Shown here piece after piece: positions 46,395-58,051 of a stretch of DNA of 64,000 bases (positions within the stretch are counted from its first letter, which is position 1; the number at the start of each line of letters is the position of its first letter). The notes beneath the pieces were generated by a model. The model made no database searches and was not told the DNA's origin. It saw nothing but the letters and a program-made list of their open reading frames with translations. Made by a program: the position numbers and the translations under genes. Source of the stretch: Plantago major (Eukaryota; Streptophyta; Magnoliopsida; Lamiales; Plantaginaceae); contig CM048840.1 in NCBI GenBank assembly GCA_026545765.1, positions 32,244,765 through 32,308,764 on the forward strand, written 5' to 3'.

Positions 46395-48661
46395 TCAGTT
46401 TACGAGTTTGCTTTCGAAACTTAGCCTTCCTTGCTGATTTCTTCTAGCCCGGCATTGATTTTCGATGGCTTGATTTAACTTCCACTTCTGATAATTGCTT
46501 TGAGCAATTCTAGCTTTCAGCCATCGTTCTTGCTCCTGCTTGTACTCATGAGCAAGTTGTTTTCCGATGCCTTTGTAGCCAATACCGTTTTGAGCACTTG
46601 AAGCTATCTGAGATCTTTTCTCAGCAGCTTTGCTAGTCTCTGGTTGATCCAATTTCTTTCCAGAAAAAGTGACATGGGAGAATTTGCCAGCTCCTGCAAT
46701 TCTTCCTTTTTGAGAGACATAGCACTGTGGGTGCTTACACTTTTCAGTGTTGCGTTTCTTTTCAGAGACGTACCCAACAGTTTTGTTTTTGACTTATTTT
46801 TCCCACAAAGGTTTAGTCGCAACTGCCTTTCCTTTGTCAACAACCTTTGTCTTTTCACCGATACTATAGATTGCATGGGAACCGTCTTGCTGAGTACTTA
46901 CAGATGTTCTTTTCTCCTCACTCTTATTCAGAGTGATAGAACAATCTGTCTGTGTATTCAGCCCAAGTCCTTTCTTTTCTGAAGGATCTCTTAAGTAAGA
47001 GTGTCACTAGCTTTGGCATAAGATTGAAAAGATAGTTCTTTCTTCTTGAGTTCCTTGTTTTCAGAAAGAAGATTTTCATAATTCTTTCGTAACTCAGCCA
47101 TTGCTTCTTCATGTGACTTTTCAGTCTCAGATATCTGAGCTTTGAGAAATGCATTTTCAGCATCCTTTCTCTCAGATTCTTTAACTAATTGAGAATTTTC
47201 CTTTTCAAGAGAATTCTTTTCTTCTTCAAGGTTTTCGGCTCTAGCTCAGATCATTAGAAATTCTCTTTCATAGATGTCAAGTTCTTTCCTGAGATTTTCT
47301 AGATTTTTTATTTCCTCTTCATCACTTTCATAAGTGTAGCAAGAAGTATGTGTTACCTCATCAGCCATAAGACAGTTTTCTATGTTGGAGATGTCTGGTC
47401 CGTCAATTTCAGCAACTCCACACATTTCATTCTTCTTAAGGCCGAAATCGATTATATCATGAGTAATTCCACATAATTCTGGTGATGGTAAGGTTGAATC
47501 ATCTGAATTGTCATCTTCAGAATCTGTCTCAATGTCTAGAGCATCCAGTTGAATTTGGATTTTCTTTCTTTCTTCAGTTAACAAAGCTTTCTGGCTTTTT
47601 CTGAAGATTCTTCTATCTTTCTTGTCGCCTGTCCTTAGTACATGATGTTTTCTGACAATAGAAACAGATATCGTTTCCAATTTCTGCTTCCTCAGTACAT
47701 GATGTTTTCTGAGCTGGCTTGTTCAGCGAGCTTTGCATATTTTTGTACTGGTGATAGTTTGAGCCTAGATGCTTTTTCAGCTTCTCTTTGGCTTTTCTTC
47801 TCTCAATTTCTCGACCGACAAATTTGCTCATTTGCTTTGCAGCAAGAGCATCTTCAGTTTCTTCCTTGCTTTTCTTCTTTTCAGAAGTTCCTTGAGTTAC
47901 TAGAGCAATATTTTGCAACTTTTCAGTTGTTTGTTCTCTCTGAGTTGTCTCATAATCAACCGTAGCAAGATGAGAGAAAAGTTCCACTGGAGTGATATTT
48001 GGCATACCTTGGTTAAAATAAAAGAATTTAGTATGCTCCCAGTTGTGGTTAAGACTTCTGACAATAGTCTTAATCTTCTCGACCGGGAGTATCTGCTTCT
48101 TTCCCAGTCTTGCCATATCACTCATCGAGTGGTAAACCCGAAATCAAGTTCTTCGAGTTTCGATGGGACCTTGTTTGAAATTTTGAAATTTCAACTTTAG
48201 AACTTCGAACTTGTTTTCCTTGGTTTTCTCGGTCCCGCAGATTTCTTCAATCGGTTGCCAGCAACTTCGCCGTTTAGCACCCCTACGCTTTATCAGTATG
48301 TGTTCAGTGTCGATCTGATGATGATGTTACGAGCTTGACCATCCAGACGATTCCTCTTGGCATCTTCCGATGTCCAGAGTTCTCTCGGCTTTGGTTCGTA
48401 AATAACTTGACCATTAGATCTTCCACTAGTTGACGCATCTGTTTGTGAAGATCCTTCGCTTTGATCTCTGTCTCTTCCACTCGAAACCTCCATGACTTGC
48501 TTAAGTTGCTGAATGACTATTGGGCCATTCTTTATTACTTCGATCATCTCGTCACTTATGGCTTCAAGGTGGAGCATCATGTTATTTTTCCATTTCTCGT
48601 AGTTCTCTGGTTTGAGAACGGGTGCATCACTCAGAGACATACCTGCACACTTAACACACAA
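46395..48661 (-). pseudogene. Gag region of the inner Copia element, broken
   Basis: 48661-48293 opens with the PENYEKWKNNM segment typical of the DUF4219/UBN2 gag start. 48125-47613 carries the charged middle part and a CFYCQK half zinc knuckle. 47680-46395 is highly charged, with likely coiled coil, in three or four frames. A long gag C-terminal part is common in Sireviruses. Several shifts and stops prevent a full product. Confidence 0.8.
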
Positions 48662-48743
48662 ATTAAATAGTCCTCAAAAGTGGACAAAGTTCCTTCACCT
48701 ATCTGGGGATCTAGGTTCAGTGCAGAAGGCTGGTGAACCTCCC

Positions 48744-48755
48744 GCTCTGATACCA
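48744..48755 (-). promoter_or_regulatory. Primer-binding site of the inner Copia element
   Basis: TGGTATCAGAGC on the - strand, two bases from the 5' LTR; complementary to the 3' end of initiator tRNA-Met. Confidence 0.93.
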
Positions 48756-48757
48756 CT

Positions 48758-50517
48758 TGTTGGTCCAGATAACGGCAAAGTAAAAGACTAGAGGGGGGGG
48801 GGGGGGTGAATAGTCTTTTAAAATTTTTGTCGATAACAACTATTTCTCAGATATCTGAATAGATATCTAATACTTAGAATCAGAGTGCGGAAGACTTAAT
48901 AAAGATAAGTGCAGAAACAGTTAATATGTGTGTGTGTGTTGCTGAAATGTAAATACAGAAAGGTAAATAACACAGTAAGTATAGTGGTATCTGGAGGTGG
49001 CGTAATCCTCCAACTAATCCACTTCAGTCTGTCAGAGACCTAGAATTCACTAGAACAGATAATTGAGTTCTCCTTACAATAATCCTATTATAAGATTCTT
49101 AACAATTGGTTCCCAACCAAATGTTCCCCCTGAGTTGTTCCCCGGCTTTCACAGCCAAGTACTTCCTATACTCAGAAACCTTTGAGTTATTCCCTAGCTT
49201 TCCATGCTAAGTACTTCCTATACTCAATAACCTTGGAGTTATTACTTAGTTTCCCAAATCAAGTACTTCCTATACTCCGGTAACCTTGGAGTTATTCCCT
49301 GATTTTTCAAACTAAGCACTTCCTGTACTCCACGCCAGTTATGGTGTTGGTTTTTGGTTTGAGTTGTCAGATGAGCTTCTTTAATAATTTATTCAGTTAT
49401 TCAGATAGCTCTGTGAATCAAGTATACTTAATACACTTTTCAATGTATGGTATCTTGTTCTTTTTACTGACCCAAGTCTTATGATATCTGTTCAAGAGAA
49501 TGAATCTCAGATAGTTGATCCTTTAATTCAACTCCTTCACAGATAGCTTTGCTTGTTTAGGATCAGGACACTTAGAACTTCAGTGTTACTCAAGATCAAA
49601 AGCTTTAGTCGCAACAGAAAGCTTTGTGAGTAAGTAAGTTGCTTTGAGAGAGTAAGACGTTCAGCGTTTGTATGCAGTTCAAGGTGTGTCTAAGGTGTCT
49701 TCTCAATCAGTCTAAGTGTTGATATTTATAGATGAATTTGAGTGCCGTTTGAATAGTATCCGTTAGGCTCAAATTCAAACTATCGATATTTGTGTATAAT
49801 CTTGAAAGGTGTTTTGTCTTCTTCTCGGAAGTCGTTGCTTTTATTCGCACATCTCTGTCCGTGCATTAAATGTATTGTACTATACTTTTGTCCTGTAGTG
49901 TCAACGGAACTATGCTTTGTATCAGAGACTAGTGTTATCTGATTCTTTGCACGTCCTTATCTTCATTCTTCAGATACCACTTGTGTTTATTGAAACAACT
50001 TTGTTTGCAATATATATTTCTTTTTCAGAAATGTGGTTAAAGCTCAAGGTATCTGAGAATAGATATCTGTGGACACTTTCCTTATTTTCAGATATGTCTC
50101 TTATTTCTCAGATATTTCTTGTGACACAGTTTGTTTGAAACTATTCGTGTCTTTAAGATATCTGGCTAAGATATCTGAACAACAGATTCAGTAATCTTGT
50201 GCAGTTTTCTTCAAGTCTTCAATGTCGTTGAGCAATCTGCTTGGATGTCTTCTTCTTGGTCTTCTCTTCATAAAATAAAAATTACATTTTGAGACCTATC
50301 ATCCTATACAAGATTAGCTAGACTATCATACTTAGTGGGTTTCCTCTTTTACAATGTTCAAGTGAACCAAGAGTACTAATCACCTTTCTGAGACTAAGAT
50401 AAGTCATCATGTTGCTGATCAAAACTAAACAGATATTCTTTACAAAATATCTAACAAAAATTCCTAACAAATTTCTCAAGAAATTTCCCAACAAATTTCA
50501 CAAGAAATTTTCCAACA
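48758..50517 (-). repeat. 5' LTR of the inner Copia element
   Basis: 1760 bp, TGTTGG to CCAACA. It matches 34335-36113 closely. Differences include a short GGTTTTT insertion near 49350, a changed stretch near 49795-49830 and fewer 12-bp tandem units at the end. Confidence 0.93.
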
Positions 50518-51362
50518 ATAAGCTTTGACTCGACCAAATCATGCAAAAAATGGTGTCTTATATCTATGTGCTTTGTTCGAGAATGTTGGACAGGATTTTT
50601 GGATATATTAATAGCACTCAAATTGTCACAGGACATCAGAAGAGTATCACTTTCCAAACCATAATCACACAATATGTGATTTAACCATACTAATTGGGTT
50701 ACACAACTATCTGCGGCTATGTACTCGAATTCAGCGGTTGAAAGAGATACACAGTTCTGTTTTTTACTGTACCAAGACACTAGATTATTCCCTAAATAGA
50801 AACATCCACCACTTGTAGATTTTCTATCATCAAGATCCCCTGCCCAATCTGAATTACTATAACCAACAAGATTGGCATTAGTGTCCCTAGAATACCAAAT
50901 GCCCAAAGAAGCAGTACCAGAAATGTATCTAAGGATTCTTTTAACAGCTACTAAATGGGAAGCACGAGGATCAGCCTGATACCTGGCACATACACATACT
51001 GAGTACATGATGTCTGGTCGAGTGGCTGAGAGGTATAGAACACTGCCAATCATGGAGCGATACAGGGTGTGGTCAACACACTCGCCTGCACCATCCTTGG
51101 ATATCTTGATACTTGAGGACATGGGTGTCTTGTAGGGCTTTGCTGCAGTTAACCCAATTTCCACTAAGTTTTTAGCATACTTTTCCTGTGATAGAAACAT
51201 CCCATTGGATTTCTGCTTAACTTGCAAACCTAAAAAGAAGGAAAGTTCACCAATCATGCTCATCTCGAATGTACCTGTCATAGTTTCAACAAACTTATCT
51301 AGAGTAGACTTGTTAGTTGATCCAAAAACTATGTCATCAACATAAATCTGAGCAACACACAC
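50518..51362 (-). pseudogene. Outer pol: reverse transcriptase end and RNase H, split by insertion
   Basis: Encodes the YVDD box near the start of the frame, the rest of the reverse transcriptase and most of RNase H (STAEFEYIAA segment, where the first Glu is followed by Phe). The frame then runs into the LTR of the inner element, which adds about 22 foreign residues ending near 50451. The pol tail lies at 34218-34334. Confidence 0.92.
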
Positions 51363-51452
51363 ATCTTTCTTAGATCTGAGTATAAATAAGGTCCGATCAC
51401 CTTCACCACGAATGAAACCAAACTTTAATAAAAATTCTGTAAGTCTATCATA

Positions 51453-54086
51453 CTAAACTCTAGGTGCTTGTTTTAAGCCATACAAAGCCTTATCAAGTTT
51501 ATACACATACTCAGGATGATATGGATCAACAAACCCTTTGGGTTGTTCAACATAGACCTCTTTGTCAATGTATCCATTTAGAAACGCTGCCTTTGAATCC
51601 ATTTGATACAAGGTGATACACAGATGACAAGCAATAGCAAGAAGTAAACGAATAGATTCAATTCTAGCCACAGGAGCAAAAGTCTCATCAAAGTCCACTC
51701 CTTCAACCTGTGTAAATCCTTGAGAAACTAACCGTGCCTTATTTCTAACAATTATACCATTTTCATCGCTTTTATTCTTAAAAATCCATTTAGTCCTAAT
51801 TATATTGACATTATTGGGACGTGGAACAAGAGTCCAAACTTTGTTTTTTGTAAATTGTAAGATTTCTTCCTGCATTGCATTTATCCAATGAGTATCCTTA
51901 AGCGCTTGATTCACATTTTTAGGTTCAAAGGAGGATACAAAACAAGAAACTTGCACCTGATCGGTAGTGTGTTGAAAACACACATGAAGATTTACCATCT
52001 TTTTGTAATCCAAGCGTTCTTTGACACGCTTTTTCACACCATCAGTGAGCTCTCCGATGACCTGTGTGGATGGATGATCTTTTCTGATTCGTGGCAGAGG
52101 ATCACGCCTTACATTGTCACCTGTTAGATGATCTTCAAAGATTCCACCTGTTGTGTTGTCACCTGGTGGTGTTTCCAAGGCACCAGCCGTATTGTCAGCT
52201 GAAGTACGTTCAGTACGTATACACGGAGATTTAGGTGAATCTTCGTCTTGCTCAGCATCTGATGTGTCTGACCCACTGTCAACCTGTTCATTAGTTGGAA
52301 CTGGAACTTGAGCTGCTTCTGGTGTGTTGGACACACTGGGTACTCCATTAGTGGGTGTTTCCACAACACTATACGGTTCTTCCTCAACCTGTACTTCTGC
52401 ATCACTAATACAATCATCAAATACAACATTGACTGACTCCATAATAGTTCTGCGTGTAGGGACACAGATCCTATACGCATGACTATTTACGGAGTAGCCA
52501 ACAAAAATTTCCTTTTCACTCTTAGGATCAAATTTACTCAATTTGTCCTTATCATTTAAGATATAGCAAGTGCACCCAAACACACGAAGATGTGCAACAT
52601 TGGGCTTCTTGTCTTTGAGAAACTCATAGGGAGTTTTGGTTGTACCTGGCCTAAGATAGACTCTATTGGTTAGATAACATGCAGTATTTAAAGCTTCAGC
52701 CCAGAGACGTTTGGAAACTTTCATAGAGTTCAACATTACCCTAGCCATTTCTTTCAAAGTCCTATTCTTACGTTCAGCTATGCCATTTTTCTGAGGTGTT
52801 TTAGGAGTAGAGTACTCATGAAAGATCCCATGTTTATCACAAAAGTCAGCAAATGATTTATTCTCAAATTCAGTTCCATGATCTGATCTAATGCGAAGAA
52901 CAGACGAACCATACAAATTGACTATACTAGCATGCAGTGTTTTGAACACACCAAAGGTTTCTGATTTTTCTTTAAGAAATTTAACCCAAGAGTAACGAGA
53001 AAAATCATCAACAATCACATAAGCATATCTTTTACCACCAAAGCTATCAACTTCTACGGGACCTATTAGATCCATATGGAGTAGTTGAAAGCACTTACTA
53101 GTACCGACGTATTGTCCATCCGTGAGTACAGGACTGTGAGGAGCTTTTGTTTGTTTCCCTTTGAGGCAATCCTCACATACTATCTTCCCTGGACTACTCA
53201 GCTTTGGAAGTCCTCGGACAGCTTCAATCTTGATCAATTTCTCAAGATTTCTGTAGTTTACATGTCCAAGCCTTTTATGCCAGAGTACTGCATCTTCCAG
53301 TTTGGCCTGATTGCATTTGACTTGATTGTTCACCACATAGAAATTGTCCTTGGACCTGGTGCCTGTCATAATGTAACGATTTCCAGAATCGAACACCTCA
53401 CAAGTGTTCTTACTAAACAGTACCATTAGGTTATCATCACACAATTGGCTAATGCTGATTAGGTTAGCCATCAACCCTTTTACCAAGAGAACTCCTTTCA
53501 ATGGAAGGAATCCAGGGAGATTCAGGACCCCTTTACCAATTATTCTACCTTTGGTCCCACCGCCATATGTTACGGTACCTGTAGTTAGTTTCACAAAATC
53601 ACTAAGATGTGACTTTTCTCCAGTCATATGACGAGAGCAACCCCTATCGAAGTACCATGCACCTGCAGGGTTAGATTTCAAAGCAGTGAAGACAACTGTG
53701 CTAAGTATCTTAGTCTTGATTTTCCAAGCCTGTTTCAATTTGTTTTCCCTTTTCTTAGCTGAGACTCTGATTCCAGGTGTTGTTGAGTCACTCTCCACAG
53801 ATTTCTCTTTTTCAGTATCAGGAACTGGTGTTGGGACAATACTGAATTCACTGTTTTCTTTTTTACTGTGATCAGTGAGTGTCTTGACGACACTGTCATC
53901 AGAGTTGGTTGGTTTACCCTTTTTCTTAAGCAACTTATAGCAGTAAGGCTTGATGTGTCCTGGTTTAGAACAATTTTCACAAATAAAAACCTTCTTTTGT
54001 TTTTGTAAAGTTTTCTCAACAGTTTCTTTAGCTTTGACAAAAATTGGTCCAGTAGATAAAGCCAACTCAGATTTAGATATAGGCAA
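51453..54086 (-). pseudogene. Outer gag-pol: zinc knuckle, protease, integrase, start of RT
   Basis: A long frame of 877 residues. In order: CCHC zinc knuckle (CENCSKPGHIKPYC), protease near residue 148 with FDRG in place of the usual FDSG, gag-pre-integrase segment (HKRLGHVNY), integrase with DLIGP, DHGTEF and NGIAERKNRTL, and the first half of the reverse transcriptase ending at GLKQAPR. A single TAG near 51453 replaces a Trp codon and ends the frame. The Ser-to-Arg change in the protease active-site triplet should abolish cleavage. Confidence 0.9.
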
Positions 54087-54497
54087 AACATCATCAACAG
54101 GCTTATGATAACCAAGACAAGTAGTTCCATCATTTCCAATACTGAGTATTTCATCAAGTTTAGAGGTACCAGAATTAATCTTAGCAAAAGTAAGTTCATG
54201 ATTTTCTAACCTTGATTGTATCTTTTCAAGTTCAGCCTCTTTTTGAGTAAGAGTAGCTTCCAGACGTGAGACTGTATCTTTTAGATACTTGTTCTCCTTC
54301 TTGAGGTCTTTAGCATTCTTGATCGCCTTCTTCCATTCATCAATGAGATCAGCATAGATGCTCTTCAGAGTTCCTCCACTATTTCTTCATTGCATGATTC
54401 ATTGTCAGATTCGGTACCTGTACCTACATTAAGATCAATACTACTACTCATACATAAGAAGTTAGTGTCCTCATAAAAAATCTCATCATCAGTGTTC

Positions 54498-55679
54498 TCA
54501 AAACACAGAGTCTGGAAAATCTGCAAAGAAAATTTCATGTGCATCTTCAGTGTTCTCAGCACACCATGCATCATAATCTTCATCCAGCAGGACTGAAGAA
54601 CGTAGGGCTGAGGTCTGAATATTATCCTCTTGTGGAGCATCTTCATCATCTTCAGAACCTGCATTATCTTCACTTATACATACCCAATAAGCACCTCCCT
54701 TGTTACGAAGGGTATTAGCACATTCATTAGCAAAGTGACCATAGCCTTCACATGTAAAACACTTCTTTTTCTTTAGTTGGTTAGCTTCTTCAGCAGAAGG
54801 TTTCTTATAAGCTGGTTTAACAACAGATTTAGAAGAATTACTACTTGAACCTGCTTTGAATTTGTCCTTAAGACTGCTTTTCTTAAAACGTTTAAAAATA
54901 GCATTAAGAAGCTTATTATCAATAGTTTCTTCATCAAAATCATCATCAAATACATCAGCAGCTTTTGTTTGAAGAGCAACACTTTTGTTCCTATCAACAC
55001 TAGGTGGTGGATCAGTCATTGAGATCTCATAATTCAAAAGTATGTTCATCAAAGTTTGCAAGTCCATAGTTGACAAATTGTTAGCAATTTCAATAGCAAT
55101 TCTTTTCATCTCATAACGCTTAGAAAGAGTTCTAAGCGCCTTAAAAACCATCTGCTTATTAGAGTAGGGATCACCAAGTATTTGACTTTCATTAGCAATA
55201 TCCATTAGTTTTTCAAAATACTCAGTTATGCTTTCATCATCGGTCATTCTTAAATTCTCAAATTTAGTACTAAGTAATTGAGATCTAGAAAGTTTGACAC
55301 TAGCATCACCCTCACAATGTGTTTGAAGAATTTCCCACACAGATTTAGCAGAAGTGCATGATTGAATCAACTTAAACATGTGATGATTAACATGAGCAAA
55401 TATACTATTAAGAGCTTTTTCATGAAAAGTAGCATCATTTAACTCTCCTGGAGTATATGCCGATTCTGGTTTGGGTAGGACATCACCATCTTTATCTGGC
55501 TCCAGCATGGGAACACAATAGCCTTCAGTGATACACCTCCAAGCACGAACATCTATGGACTTGATGTACGTTCTCATGCGTATGCTCCAGTAGCGGTAGT
55601 TCGGACCATCCAAGATAGGTAACATGTTGGCATTGGGGTTAGCAAAATCCATCTCTTTAGTATCAAATCCAAACACCAA
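54498..55679 (-). CDS. Gag of the outer Copia element
   Basis: 393 residues. The N-terminus has the DUF4219-type LPILDGPNYRYWSIRM segment, the UBN2-type core follows (SAKSVWEILQTHCEG, then LRMTDDESITEYF), and a CCHC zinc knuckle lies near residue 311 (CFTCEGYGHFANEC). It ends in an acidic tail at a TGA. Text in the next frame (54673-54365) continues in gag style, so a frameshift has probably shortened it. Gag forms the virus-like particle in the cytoplasm. Confidence 0.88.
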   Translation of the reverse strand: MVFGFDTKEMDFANPNANMLPILDGPNYRYWSIRMRTYIKSIDVRAWRCITEGYCVPMLEPDKDGDVLPKPESAYTPGELNDATFHEKALNSIFAHVNHHMFKLIQSCTSAKSVWEILQTHCEGDASVKLSRSQLLSTKFENLRMTDDESITEYFEKLMDIANESQILGDPYSNKQMVFKALRTLSKRYEMKRIAIEIANNLSTMDLQTLMNILLNYEISMTDPPPSVDRNKSVALQTKAADVFDDDFDEETIDNKLLNAIFKRFKKSSLKDKFKAGSSSNSSKSVVKPAYKKPSAEEANQLKKKKCFTCEGYGHFANECANTLRNKGGAYWVCISEDNAGSEDDEDAPQEDNIQTSALRSSVLLDEDYDAWCAENTEDAHEIFFADFPDSVF

Positions 55680-55694
55680 TTGATTTGGTGCCTA

Positions 55695-55706
55695 GCTCTG
55701 ATACCA
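55695..55706 (-). promoter_or_regulatory. Primer-binding site of the outer Copia element
   Basis: TGGTATCAGAGC on the - strand, two bases from the 5' LTR; complementary to initiator tRNA-Met. Confidence 0.93.
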
Positions 55707-55708
55707 AA

Positions 55709-56555
55709 TGAAATAGTTTAAGGACCCAGATTTGACACTAAACTAATGCTACCAGGAAGTCCAATGTTCATAGAACACCTGTTCTGCTGTAGCTTGAACT
55801 GATGTTCTGAAAACACTGCTCTTCGGTAACCTAACACAAACTTATACTTGACACTTAATAAACAGCAGAAATATTCAAGTCAAGATATAAGTTTCTAGCA
55901 GATTATATTTCTATAATCCACCGATCCTCAAGGCGAAAATATCCACTAATCAATGATGTTAATGAATACAAAACTAGTCTAGATTTATTCTTACGAATAT
56001 CTCTAGATGCAAAACAACCGAGTAGATGTAAAGAGCTACCTCTACCAATCTACCTATCAATCTCTAACCTATAGAGAACACTAGATAGATACAACTCGGA
56101 AAATCTTAGACAATACACAAATCTGTATGAATATTCTTGAGAGAATAATAAGCTTGCTCCGTGTATCTATCTTCAATGTCGACTCATATATATATAGGCT
56201 AGAAAGCCACTCCAGATCTCCGTAGAGTCCTACTTTGATACTTGTTATAACCTTGTAACTAGAATCCTAGAAGGATTCTACTTCCTTCCTTGGCACACAC
56301 GAATGCACACTCCTTGATTTGCTCAAATCTCCTAGATTCCATAAGATCTTGTATCCTAAAATATCTGCACACAGAATCCAACTAAAACTGTGGAACAATA
56401 GTAGAGTTAGAATAAAGGTAAAAACTATAATAAAAATATGTATCGAAGTGTGACTAATTACCCAGTGTGACGAGAATACTGAATTCACAGTGTTCTTAAA
56501 ACACTAGTACAAATACTGTGGATATTAACAAAACACCCCAGTAGTCACACTTACA
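55709..56555 (-). repeat. 5' LTR of the outer Copia element
   Basis: 847 bp, starts TGAAATAG and ends CACTTACA. It is nearly identical to 30202-31127 outside the AT run. Confidence 0.9.
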
Positions 56556-56837
56556 TCCAGTAAATATATGATTTACATTTTACAGTTTACCCGTTGGGTT
56601 GAGAATAATTGAACATTATTCCAATTTAGTCTATAGTAGTCTGTACTTTCTTAGAACCATTGTTTGTGAACTGGGAACTGATAGATCATGAACAAAAACT
56701 TCACCTTTGTCTCAGTACGTAGGTGTAATATCAAACTCTTTCAACTTCTATTTTCAGCAATGATAAAACTACCAATGAAATTTCTCTTCAAATTTCCAAA
56801 TCCAAGTCTATTTAATTTCACATTGTTAAATGATATA

Positions 56838-56985
56838 CTCCGTCTGCACCACAAAACTTCATATAATACACTTTTGCTACTAAAAATAACATTTTGCCAA
56901 TTTTTTATGTTTTATCACCAACTTCAATTTTCACCTAAACTTGCACTTCAACCTAATGTATCAATTTTTTTTTGGGGCGGATGAT
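56838..56985. mobile_element. Stowaway-like MITE, same family as in LUG intron 8
   Basis: Opens TACTCCGTCTGCACCACA and ACTTCATA, and closes with AACCTAATGTATCAA then GGGGCGGATGATA. The order matches the MITE at 20113-20330, but this copy is shorter and more worn. Confidence 0.55.
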
Positions 56986-57039
56986 ACAATATTATTTAAC
57001 TCCCCACAAGTTCCAGACATAGATAAAATGGATTGAAAA

Positions 57040-57290
57040 TGCTAATTATTGATATACCAACAAAGTGCATATTCTTTTCGTGAATCCATACTAACTCCAA
57101 AGTTAAGCATGTTTGCTATGGAACAATCTTAGTATGGTTGACTAATTGAAAAGTCTCCGAGCGCGTGCAAAAGTTAAGACAAAATGCGCGGGAAATGACA
57201 TGTGTTGGAACAATGAAGCTAACATATGACCTCGAGAGCAGTCCATGGTAACCACGTTGGTCTAAAAGGGTCGAGTCTAAATGTATATGG
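57040..57290 (+). mobile_element. Degenerate Cassandra LTR fragment
   Basis: It retains a diverged 5S-like core (ATACCAACAAAGTGCAT, then CTCCAAAGTTAAGCATG, then GGTTGAC...AAGTCTCC) and the downstream GGAAATGACATGTGTTGG string seen in copies A-C. The ends are lost. Confidence 0.7.
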
Positions 57291-57426
57291 CCGTTTCTTC
57301 TTAAATGTAATCGAAATGAATAAAACATAATCGAATGGAATTGAATCGAATCGAATTGTAGTATAAAAAACAATCAAGCATAACTGAAATTAATGAGTTT
57401 TCAGATGAAGAGTGTGGTTGGTCGGT

Positions 57427-57443
57427 GGGGGGGGGGGGGGGGG
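57427..57443. repeat. Poly-G tract
   Basis: A run of 17 G bases. Confidence 0.9.
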
Positions 57444-57499
57444 CAAATTTTTTAACGAAAATCTATTCATAAGGACTTAATAGTTAATCGTATTTGTTA

Positions 57500-57770
57500 T
57501 GGAGCATTTTTTATCACCAACTGACAAATCCCTTAGTGCGTGTACGCGTGAGTAAAAAGTGTGTGAGAAAGTACATATGTTTGTATAGTGGGGTTAACAT
57601 GTCATGCATGGGGATAGTAGGATTTCTTAGTGTGTGTATGAGTGATGATGAAGTCCACGAAAAAGTACTGTTTTTATAGTGGTCAACATATCACGGGGAG
57701 AGTAGTCCATGATAACATTGTCGGTCGAAAATGTCGGGTCTCAATCGATTAGTGATTGAGTCGTTACAAT
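57500..57770 (+). mobile_element. Second degenerate Cassandra fragment
   Basis: Its strings match the 3' half of a Cassandra LTR (ATAGTGGGG...AACAT, ATCACGGGGAGAG, ending GAGTCGTTACA at about 57768). Part of the segment is present twice, with changes. Confidence 0.55.
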
Positions 57771-57794
57771 TTTACTTACGTTACATTAGAAGTA

Positions 57795-58051
57795 TTACTC
57801 TCTCCATTTCTGTAAAAGTGAAACAATTTTGATTTGCACAATTTTTAAGAAAAATGTGTGATCCCCAAAAGTATGTGGTTAAGAATGAGTTTGAGATATA
57901 TTAATTGAGTGAAAAAGTACACGTGGGACAAAAAATGTGTTGTTAAAAATGAATTGTATTATGGAAGTAATTTTCATAAAATGAAATGTAACAATTTTAG
58001 TGAAACGTTTAAAATGAAAAATTGTTGCAATTTTAGTGAAACGGATGTATC
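57795..58051. mobile_element. Possible Stowaway-like MITE
   Basis: The left end CTCTCTCCATTTCTGTAAAA and the right end AGTGAAACGGATGTATC are roughly inverted, with AGTGAAACAATTTT-type strings inside both. Weak. Confidence 0.4.

Larger units (their letters stand above)
34335..50517 (-). mobile_element. Inner Sirevirus-like Copia element nested in outer pol
   Basis: LTRs 34335-36113 and 48758-50517 both run from TGTTGG to CCAACA. A perfect target duplication ATAAG flanks it (34330-34334 and 50518-50522). The initiator tRNA-Met primer site at 48744-48755 and all coding text place it on the - strand. It inserted in the RNase H coding sequence of the outer element, so it is younger. The internal region of 12.6 kb is very large for Copia: gag and pol fill 42843-48661, and 6 kb lie between pol and the 3' LTR. 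Confidence 0.94.
30202..56555 (-). mobile_element. Outer Sirevirus-like Copia LTR retrotransposon
   Basis: LTRs at 30202-31127 and 55709-56555 are nearly identical apart from an AT microsatellite. The primer-binding site next to the right LTR and all coding text place it on the - strand. Flanking five bases are TCCAC (30197-30201) and TCCAG (56556-56560), an imperfect duplication. The order is gag, protease, integrase, reverse transcriptase, RNase H, then an extra ORF before the 3' LTR. The Copia order plus an extra 3' ORF suggests the Sirevirus lineage. The 26.4-kb span includes a complete second element (34335-50517); without it the element is about 10.2 kb. Confidence 0.9.
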
